Below, piece by piece: positions 59,455-64,000 of a stretch of DNA of 64,000 bases. Origin of the DNA: Noviherbaspirillum sp. UKPF54 (lineage in GTDB: Bacteria; Pseudomonadota; Gammaproteobacteria; Burkholderiales; Burkholderiaceae_D); contig NZ_CP040128.1 in NCBI RefSeq assembly GCF_007874125.1, forward strand, positions 3,658,001 to 3,722,000, read 5' to 3'. The notes below the pieces were generated by a model, which was given only the letters and a program-made list of their open reading frames with translations, had not been told where the DNA came from and did no database searches. Positions within the stretch are counted from its first letter, which is position 1. Every line of letters starts with the position of its first letter. Both the position numbers and the translations under genes were made by a program.

Positions 59455-60693
59455 ATGCCGCTGACCGATATTGCGATCCGCAATGCCAAGTGCGTCGATA
59501 AGCCATTCAAGCTTTCCGACGGCGATGGCATGTATTTATTTGTCAACGCGGTTGGCAAGTACTGGCGGCTGGACTATCGCTATCTGAACAAGCGTAAGAC
59601 GCTCGCACTTGGCGTGTATCCGACGGTGACGCTGGCGATGGCACGCGAGCGCCGACTGGAAGCGCGACGCAAGCTTGCCGATGGCGTGGACCCCGGCGAG
59701 CACAAGAAACTCGTGAAGCAAGCGAAGCTCGCCAGTGCCGGCAATAGCTTTGCAGCGATCGCCACCGAGTGGTACGCCAAAAACCGTCATACCTGGGTCG
59801 ATAACCACGCCAGCAAAATCATCGCGCGGCTTCAAAACGATATTTTTCCGTGGCTCGGCACACGTCCGATCAACGAAATCACCGCGCCGGAACTGCTGGC
59901 GGTCTTACGCCGGATCGAGCTACGCGGCGCGCTGGAGACGGCGCATCGCGCGCTGCAGAACTGCAGTCAAGTCTTTCGGTACGCGATCGCCACCGGCCGC
60001 GCTGAGCGCGATGTAGGCGCTGATTTACGTGGCGCCCTGCCCCCGCCGAAAATCCGCCACCACGCATCGTTGACCGATCCGAAGCAAGTCGGTGCGCTGC
60101 TGCGTGCGCTCCGTGGCTATCGCGGTGCATTCGTGACCGGCTGCGCGCTGCGGCTGGCGCCGTTGGTGTTTCTGCGCCCGGGCGAGCTGCGCCACGCGGA
60201 ATGGTCGGAAATCAATCTCGACGCTGCGGAGTGGCGGATCCCGGCGGCGAAGATGAAAATGCGCCAGTTGCACATCGTGCCGCTCTCGACGCAAGCGGTC
60301 GCCGTGCTGCGCGAGCTGCAGCCGCTGACCGGCCATCGAAAGTACGTGTTCCCGAGTGTGCGCACATCGGATCGGCCCATGTCCGAAAATACGGTGCTTG
60401 GAGCGTTGCGTCGGCTCGGTTACGAAAAGCAAGAAATGACCGGCCATGGTTTCCGCAGCATGGCATCGACGCTGCTCAACGAGCATGGCTGGAGCGCGGA
60501 CGCGATTGAACGCCAGCTAGCACACGCGGAACGCGATTCCATCCGTGCCGCATACAACTATGCCGAGTTTCTGCCGGAGCGGCGTCGGATGATGCAGTGG
60601 TGGGCCGATTATCTGGACAAGCTCGCGCTGAGCGACAATCTCCAGGAAACGCCAAGCGGGCTGACCGCTGCACGCACGGACGCTGCCGCATAA
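59455..60693 (+). CDS. Tyrosine site-specific integrase (P4 type)
   Basis: The 412-aa recombinase has the P4-integrase layout. Residues 1-90 are the DUF4102-type arm-binding domain (ITDIAIRNAK-like start, YLFVNAVGKYWRLDYRYLNKRKTLALGVYPTVTLAMAR). A core-binding SAM-like domain covers about 100-190. The catalytic domain has the first Arg in FLRPGELRHAEWSEI, then HGFRSMASTLLNEHGW (HxxR), and the nucleophile Tyr in AAYNYAEFLPERRRMMQWW. It catalyses integration and excision at the adjacent ssrA. No strong ribosome-binding site is seen before the ATG. No excisionase gene was identified in the window. Confidence 0.93.
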   Translation: MPLTDIAIRNAKCVDKPFKLSDGDGMYLFVNAVGKYWRLDYRYLNKRKTLALGVYPTVTLAMARERRLEARRKLADGVDPGEHKKLVKQAKLASAGNSFAAIATEWYAKNRHTWVDNHASKIIARLQNDIFPWLGTRPINEITAPELLAVLRRIELRGALETAHRALQNCSQVFRYAIATGRAERDVGADLRGALPPPKIRHHASLTDPKQVGALLRALRGYRGAFVTGCALRLAPLVFLRPGELRHAEWSEINLDAAEWRIPAAKMKMRQLHIVPLSTQAVAVLRELQPLTGHRKYVFPSVRTSDRPMSENTVLGALRRLGYEKQEMTGHGFRSMASTLLNEHGWSADAIERQLAHAERDSIRAAYNYAEFLPERRRMMQWWADYLDKLALSDNLQETPSGLTAARTDAAA

Positions 60694-61050
60694 AGGTCGC
60701 CTATCCGGGCTTTACGGTCACTGATGAGACAACCGCAATCTACTAAGTGGCGGTTTGACGGCAACCGCTTAATCCTTCATAGTCACGCCCACAGGTCGTC
60801 GTATAAACCACCAACGCGACGGCAACAGGTCCGCAAATTTGGGAATCGGCTTACGGAGAGTGACCCCGGGTTAGTTGGCATTCAGCATGCGGTGGTACGT
60901 AGTAGTGAGCATAAGACCGTTCACCATGAGGTAGTTCGACGTAAAAAGGTAGGTAGCGAAAACCAGCAAGTGATTCATAAGAAAGCTCCCAGACAGAACG
61001 CCGTAAAACGCTGCACTATCGTAAAAAAACCTGTCCCTGGAGAACCAAAA
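60694..61050 (+). other. Intergenic region downstream of the integrase, possible long leader
   Basis: These 357 bases hold no recognised gene. A plus-strand frame from 60724 stays open through the whole stretch and joins the small ORF at 61051, but its codons give a basic, low-information product with no ribosome-binding site at its start. Inverted runs such as GTGGCGGTTTGACGGCAACCGC suggest RNA structure. It may be the leader of the small ORF. Confidence 0.4.
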
Positions 61051-61158
61051 ATGAAAAAAGCAAACTGGAAACAAAAGGCATCAAAATTCGTGTTTAACCT
61101 TTTGGCGAATGCCACAATTGTGGTGACGTTGAACGCAGGTATGAGTGTGGCTCCGTAA
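61051..61158 (+). CDS. Small basic-hydrophobic peptide (35 aa)
   Basis: MKKANWKQKASKF begins a 35-residue product with a lysine-rich start and a hydrophobic middle (FVFNLLANATIVVTLNAGM). This could be a membrane-inserting peptide or a signal-like segment. GGAG stands 8 bases before the ATG, which is the best initiation signal in this stretch. The stop is followed 14 bases later by the remains of a strong intrinsic terminator, now split by the insertion element. Gene-like context (initiation site, ORF, terminator) supports a real small gene, but no homologue is recognised. Confidence 0.5.
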   Translation: MKKANWKQKASKFVFNLLANATIVVTLNAGMSVAP

Positions 61159-61172
61159 GCCGATTTCAAAGG

Positions 61173-61189
61173 AAAAGCCCAGCATTTGC
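61173..61189 (+). terminator. Left half of a rho-independent terminator split by the insertion element
   Basis: AAAAGCCC plus AGCATTTGC here joins in silico with TGGGCTTTTTT at 63447-63457. The restored sequence is a hairpin, GCCCAGCA-TT-TGCTGGGC, flanked by A and T runs, so the element landed in the terminator hairpin. AGCATTTGC is duplicated at both ends. Confidence 0.85.
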
Positions 61190-61217
61190 CTAGGCGTTAA
61201 GTTAACGTGTTGAAAAA
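61190..61217 (+). repeat. Left terminal inverted repeat
   Basis: The 28 bases from CTAGGCGTTAAG to GTGTTGAAAAA match the right end exactly in inverse orientation. The inner part GTTAACGTG and GTTAAC form small palindromes that may be the transposase contact. Confidence 0.93.
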
Positions 61218-61235
61218 CGTTGGCTAAAAGTTCAA

Positions 61236-61269
61236 AATCCCCTATAGGTTTAACGACTTATAGGGGATT
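61236..61269 (+). repeat. Hairpin ahead of the transposase gene
   Basis: AATCCCCTATA (61236-61246) and TATAGGGGATT (61259-61269) form a perfect 11-bp stem with a 12-base loop. It covers the region just before the transposase TTG start. It could hide the initiation signals when transcription enters from outside, a known way of limiting transposition. Confidence 0.7.
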
Positions 61270-61274
61270 CTTCA

Positions 61275-63098
61275 TTGCAGACGATTTTTTCCGAGCCAGA
61301 AGGCCCACCGCCAAGCAATCCGCCCCTTCCCCCGGAGGTCGGAGGAATCAACGTCAATTTCTGCAAGAGTCCTACGTGCCCGAACTTCGGTGTACCCGCG
61401 AAGTTGGCCAAATGGGCACGACGTAAGGAAACCGCGCTAGGCGTCCAGCCGGGCTCCGCTTACACCATCGGAGCGGTCGGCAAGCTTCGTCCCTCCCTGA
61501 AATGCCTCCTCTGCGGTGAACACTTTTCCATCAAGAGCAACCTGGCGGTTGCAGAAGAGGTGTATCGGCTGACACAGCATTTGCTGCCGATAGAGTCAGC
61601 GAGTTGCCCCGATACTGAATGTACTAACCATCATGTCCCTGTTGAAACCGACGGAGCCTATTACCGCTTCGGGACAACTCCGGCTGGCTCGCCTCGTTGG
61701 CGCTGCCGCCTTTGCTTGAAGACGTTTACGGCCGGTGGTCGTGCACTCAAGCGGCAACGGATTACCCATCTGAACAAGACAATCCTGCTGTCGCTGACAA
61801 ACAAAATGCCGTTGCGCAGAATCGCGAAGGTGACCGGGCTCAACGCGGTTACCTTGTACGGCAAAATCGACTTTCTTTATCGCCAATGCCTCGCCTTTGC
61901 CTCAGCACGAGAGCAAGCCCTTTTCGAGTTAGACCTCTCCCGGCTGTATGTCAGTGTCGACCGCCAAGAGTACAAGGTCAACTGGAGCCGGGACACCGAC
62001 CGCCGGAACGTCGTTCTCCGGGCTATCGGTAGCGCCGACAACCATACAGGCTACGTGTTCGGGATGCACCTTAACTTCGACCCTTTCCTGAATCCGTCCG
62101 AAGTCGAGTCGGATGCCTTGGCCGCCCGTGATGCCGAGTTGCCATATCCGCACCGGAAGTACGCTCGGGTCTGGCTTAGTCACGACTACGAGGAGGGGTT
62201 GGACGCGGTAAAGCGCGAGCGCGACCGGAAATCAGCCAAGGCGAAGAAGGGCCCGGTGTCGCAGGCGCTAGGCGCCAAGATTGAGGACCAGTACGACGCT
62301 GCGGCGTCACGCGAAGATTCCGAGGTTTCTGAACTGAAGGACGAAGGGCAAAAGCTACCCGAAGCGAAGGGTATGCAGACTCACGAGGAATACGTGATGT
62401 ATGCCCATTTCTTGTTCCTGAAAGGGTTGCTGCGGCGGGTCGAGAAAATCAGGTTCTTTCTGGACCAGGACTCCGGTATACGTGCCGCTTGCTTAGCCGC
62501 ATTCGCACCCGACATCCGGGCTCGCCGCGTAGATGTGTTCTATGTCCGAACCGCCAAGGAGATGACCATTGACAAGAAGCGGTCGGCCATCAGTTCAGCC
62601 CGCGCAATCTTTAAGGCCTACCAGGACGCAAATCCCGCCCTGTCACCGCAGGGCGTGGAACTGGCCATGATGAAGGACGAAATCAGCCGGGCAGTCGCAG
62701 TTGGCAAATGGAGCGACCGTTGGTGCGTCCACCCGATTCCAAACATGTCAGAGCCTGAAAAGGCGATGTGTTGGCTAACGGACCTCGGGGATTATGACCT
62801 GGACCATCAAGCAATGCTGTTTCTCAAGGCAAGCCTGCATGGCATCGACAATTTCTTCCAGAGGGTTCGCCGAAGTCTCAATCCCTTGGAGCGGCCTATC
62901 AAAACCGCCAGTCGGGATGGCCGGACCTGGTACGGCTATAGCCCATACAACCCAGCTTTCGTGGAAAAGTTACTTGGTATTTACCGCGTCATCCATAACT
63001 TCACCGAAGTCGGCAAGGACGGAAAAACTCCAGCCATGCGGTTGGGACTCGCTCAGGCTCCCCTTGAGCCCGAAGAAATCATTTATTTCACACGATAA
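61275..63098 (+). CDS. Zinc-ribbon DDE-type transposase, family not recognised
   Basis: The 607-aa product starts at TTG with GGGGAT ahead. It has two zinc ribbons: C30-C35 with C77-C80, and C111-C116 with C144-C147 (RWRCRLCLKTF, like IS1 InsA). A helix-turn-helix near 178-200 (MPLRRIAKVTGLNAVTLYGKI) follows. A probable DDE core has D229 (LYVSVDRQEY), D397 or D399 (FFLDQDSG) and an acidic residue near 525-539 (HGIDNFFQRVRRSLNPLER). The ending KTPAMRLGLA is seen in several DDE transposases. A charged insertion (residues 310-365) interrupts the core. It lies between terminal inverted repeats with a 9-bp target duplication, so the function is secure although the family is not. Confidence 0.85.
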   Translation: MQTIFSEPEGPPPSNPPLPPEVGGINVNFCKSPTCPNFGVPAKLAKWARRKETALGVQPGSAYTIGAVGKLRPSLKCLLCGEHFSIKSNLAVAEEVYRLTQHLLPIESASCPDTECTNHHVPVETDGAYYRFGTTPAGSPRWRCRLCLKTFTAGGRALKRQRITHLNKTILLSLTNKMPLRRIAKVTGLNAVTLYGKIDFLYRQCLAFASAREQALFELDLSRLYVSVDRQEYKVNWSRDTDRRNVVLRAIGSADNHTGYVFGMHLNFDPFLNPSEVESDALAARDAELPYPHRKYARVWLSHDYEEGLDAVKRERDRKSAKAKKGPVSQALGAKIEDQYDAAASREDSEVSELKDEGQKLPEAKGMQTHEEYVMYAHFLFLKGLLRRVEKIRFFLDQDSGIRAACLAAFAPDIRARRVDVFYVRTAKEMTIDKKRSAISSARAIFKAYQDANPALSPQGVELAMMKDEISRAVAVGKWSDRWCVHPIPNMSEPEKAMCWLTDLGDYDLDHQAMLFLKASLHGIDNFFQRVRRSLNPLERPIKTASRDGRTWYGYSPYNPAFVEKLLGIYRVIHNFTEVGKDGKTPAMRLGLAQAPLEPEEIIYFTR

Positions 63099-63106
63099 CC
63101 CGGCCC

Positions 63107-63319
63107 TCAGCCACAACAACTCCGCTGTTCCTGGATAGGCGGGCATTTTACGGACCCGTAAGAGCAAAAGACGCAGCAGTCGCCTGGCTTGGGCCGAAGA
63201 ATTGCCTTGCAGTTCTCGCATTCGTAGTAGAACTGGCAGGCGTCGGTAGGCATCGTCTCGCGCTTGGCAAAACCACAGTTCGGGCATGTCAGCACGGATT
63301 CGAGGACGGCTGTACTCAT
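63107..63319 (-). CDS. Small Cys-rich GDCCVxC-type zinc-ribbon protein, passenger of the element
   Basis: The 70-aa protein is built of Cys pairs: LTCPNCGFAK, YYECENCKAIL, then KPGDCCVFCSYG, KCPPIQ and a final RSCCG. The GDCCVFCSYG motif defines a small family described as GDCCVxC-domain (seleno)proteins, in which one Cys is Sec in some members. They tend to occur near metal-resistance or mobile genes. Eleven Cys in 70 residues suggest metal binding (mercury, zinc or similar) or redox activity. The start at 63319 fits the family N-terminus; no strong ribosome-binding site is seen. It is convergent with the transposase gene inside the inverted repeats, so it travels as cargo. Confidence 0.8.
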   Translation of the reverse strand: MSTAVLESVLTCPNCGFAKRETMPTDACQFYYECENCKAILRPKPGDCCVFCSYGSVKCPPIQEQRSCCG

Positions 63320-63409
63320 TATTGATTGGCTCTGCAGGAGAAAACAGTAGCCATGATACTGCAGCCCAAAGAAAAACCCGCGGAGCATTGCTGCTTACGC
63401 GGGCTTAAT

Positions 63410-63437
63410 TTTTTCAACACGTTAACTTAACGCCTAG
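63410..63437 (-). repeat. Right terminal inverted repeat
   Basis: Exact inverse copy of 61190-61217 over 28 bases. The target duplication AGCATTTGC follows at 63438-63446, then TGGGCTTTTTT, the other half of the interrupted terminator. Confidence 0.93.
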
Positions 63438-63446
63438 AGCATTTGC

Positions 63447-64000
63447 TGGGCTTTTTTGTTAGTGCGTCCGGCAAAAAATCGGCCGATTCCGTTGAAGAAT
63501 GTGCCTTTGATGCGATGTGGGCAGGAACGACGAAAGTCGGTCGGTTTGCCCGGGTCATTCGAGTTTGGCCAATGACCGCGTGTTGAACGTTTTGCGTCAT
63601 TGCACGCGGAGCCGGATTGACTGACCACGGCGCCGAATAGGTTGATCGCGAGTGTCGAAATACCCACGACGAATCGACGCGACAAATTGTTGTGCACGAT
63701 CAGTGCTACACAAGCCGGTAAGTAGCCGTTTCCTTTGGTCACTACGGCAGACACAATGAGCACCCTCGAAATTGCAAAGAATTAACAAAACTGCCGCACA
63801 TTTCATAATGTGAAATATGTGGTAAAATAGCTATCCGCTGAGCGTGGTTTTGCTGCACCGCAGCAAATACTTCACTCGTCGGCATCCGGCTACCGGCTGC
63901 GTCTGCGCGGTTCGGCACCGCCGTTGCTCCCCTCATCGCCCGCCTCTGCCACATCGTGACGCTGACTGTTGATGCGTCATGATGCTCTGCCCTGTCCACT
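63447..64000. other. Island segment without a supported gene
   Basis: After the right half of the split terminator no frame has both an initiation site and a recognisable product. Near the end, ATTTCA-5 bases-TGAAAT (63800-63816) lies just before TAAAAT (63823-63828), which could be an operator and a -10 element for a plus-strand gene beginning outside the window. TTTGCTGC-ACC-GCAGCAAA (63849-63867) is a perfect 8-bp hairpin in the presumed leader. Confidence 0.4.

Larger units (their letters stand above)
61190..63437 (+). mobile_element. Insertion element, 2,248 bp, with passenger gene
   Basis: The element is bounded by perfect 28-bp terminal inverted repeats (outer end CTAGGCGTTAAGTTAACG) and flanked by a 9-bp direct repeat AGCATTTGC at 61181-61189 and 63438-63446. 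It carries a zinc-ribbon transposase gene on the plus strand and a small Cys-rich passenger gene on the minus strand, arranged tail to tail with 8 bases between. Both ends and the target duplication are perfect, so insertion is probably recent and the element potentially mobile. A 9-bp duplication and an InsA-like zinc ribbon recall IS1-type elements, but the ends and the single long transposase do not match any family recognised here. Confidence 0.9.

Noticed and set aside
60724..61158. 145-codon frame after the integrase
   Set aside because: Only its last 35 codons have an initiation site; the upstream part is treated as leader.
63434..63763. 109-codon minus-strand frame at the right flank of the element
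   Set aside because: GTG start without initiation signal; its stop lies inside the insertion element and its end crosses a terminator, so it is fortuitous.
63597..63806. 69-codon minus-strand ORF beginning MKCAAVLLIL
   Set aside because: Hydrophobic start looks attractive, but there is no ribosome-binding site and the rest is low-information basic sequence.
1..64000. CRISPR arrays, tRNA or rRNA genes
   Set aside because: No regularly spaced direct repeats and no cloverleaf apart from the tRNA-like part of tmRNA were noticed.

Overview
The window is GC-rich bacterial chromosome with densely packed genes. Gene content points to a betaproteobacterium of the order Burkholderiales, most likely Oxalobacteraceae (Herbaspirillum/Noviherbaspirillum/Massilia-like): class I DAHP synthase, abundant c-di-GMP proteins, an Atu/Liu-type acyl-CoA carboxylase cluster, DUF4148-like secreted proteins, and a one-piece tmRNA with tag ANDESYALAA. 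This placement is inferred from gene content only.

Layout. 1-7.2 kb: a truncated PAS histidine kinase, a PAS-GGDEF protein, a DnaQ-like exonuclease, aroG, a small conserved protein, and two multihaem cytochromes c. 7.3-12.2 kb: a type VI secretion cargo module made of vgrG, a LysM/N-acetylmuramidase effector and a secreted SH3-like probable immunity protein; the last two genes are visibly AT-richer than their surroundings. 12.3-23.9 kb: a large Cache-PAS-GAF-GGDEF-EAL protein, a Tim44-like protein, an AI-2E-type permease, an old-yellow-enzyme, a metallophosphoesterase, small stress-type proteins, a beta-propeller lactonase-like protein and a GAF-EAL protein.

23.9-35.9 kb: a catabolic island resembling the acyclic terpene utilisation (atu) pathway. 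It holds a TetR regulator, a BKACE enzyme, enoyl-CoA hydratase, two acyl-CoA dehydrogenases, an AtuB-like SDR, both subunits of a geranyl/methylcrotonyl-CoA-type carboxylase, an SCP2 protein and an acyl-CoA ligase. Three transcription units each carry a copy of the same quasi-palindrome (core AAkCAAkCGATTGA) in the promoter, so the island looks like one regulon.

36-58.8 kb: a GH16 glucanase pair, an aldehyde dehydrogenase, a UspA protein, a receiver protein beside a PAS-GGDEF-EAL protein, an unrecognised 341-aa protein, a three-repeat periplasmic protein, a glycosyltransferase/glycogen-debranching pair, a chemoreceptor with a CheR-docking tail, a GST, another PAS-GGDEF-EAL protein, an MFS-like protein, and a nitrate/sulfonate/taurine-type ABC operon with two different solute-binding proteins.

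58.9-64 kb: ssrA (tmRNA) is followed directly by a P4-type tyrosine integrase, so this is the left end of a genomic island integrated at ssrA. In the island a 2,248-bp insertion element (perfect 28-bp terminal inverted repeats, 9-bp target duplication) sits inside the hairpin of a rho-independent terminator. It carries an unclassified zinc-ribbon transposase and a small Cys-rich GDCCVxC-type passenger gene. The island continues beyond the right edge. The most unusual items are this element, the shared-operator catabolic regulon, the effector-immunity pair, and a PAS-GGDEF gene whose PAS domain begins before any usable ATG.
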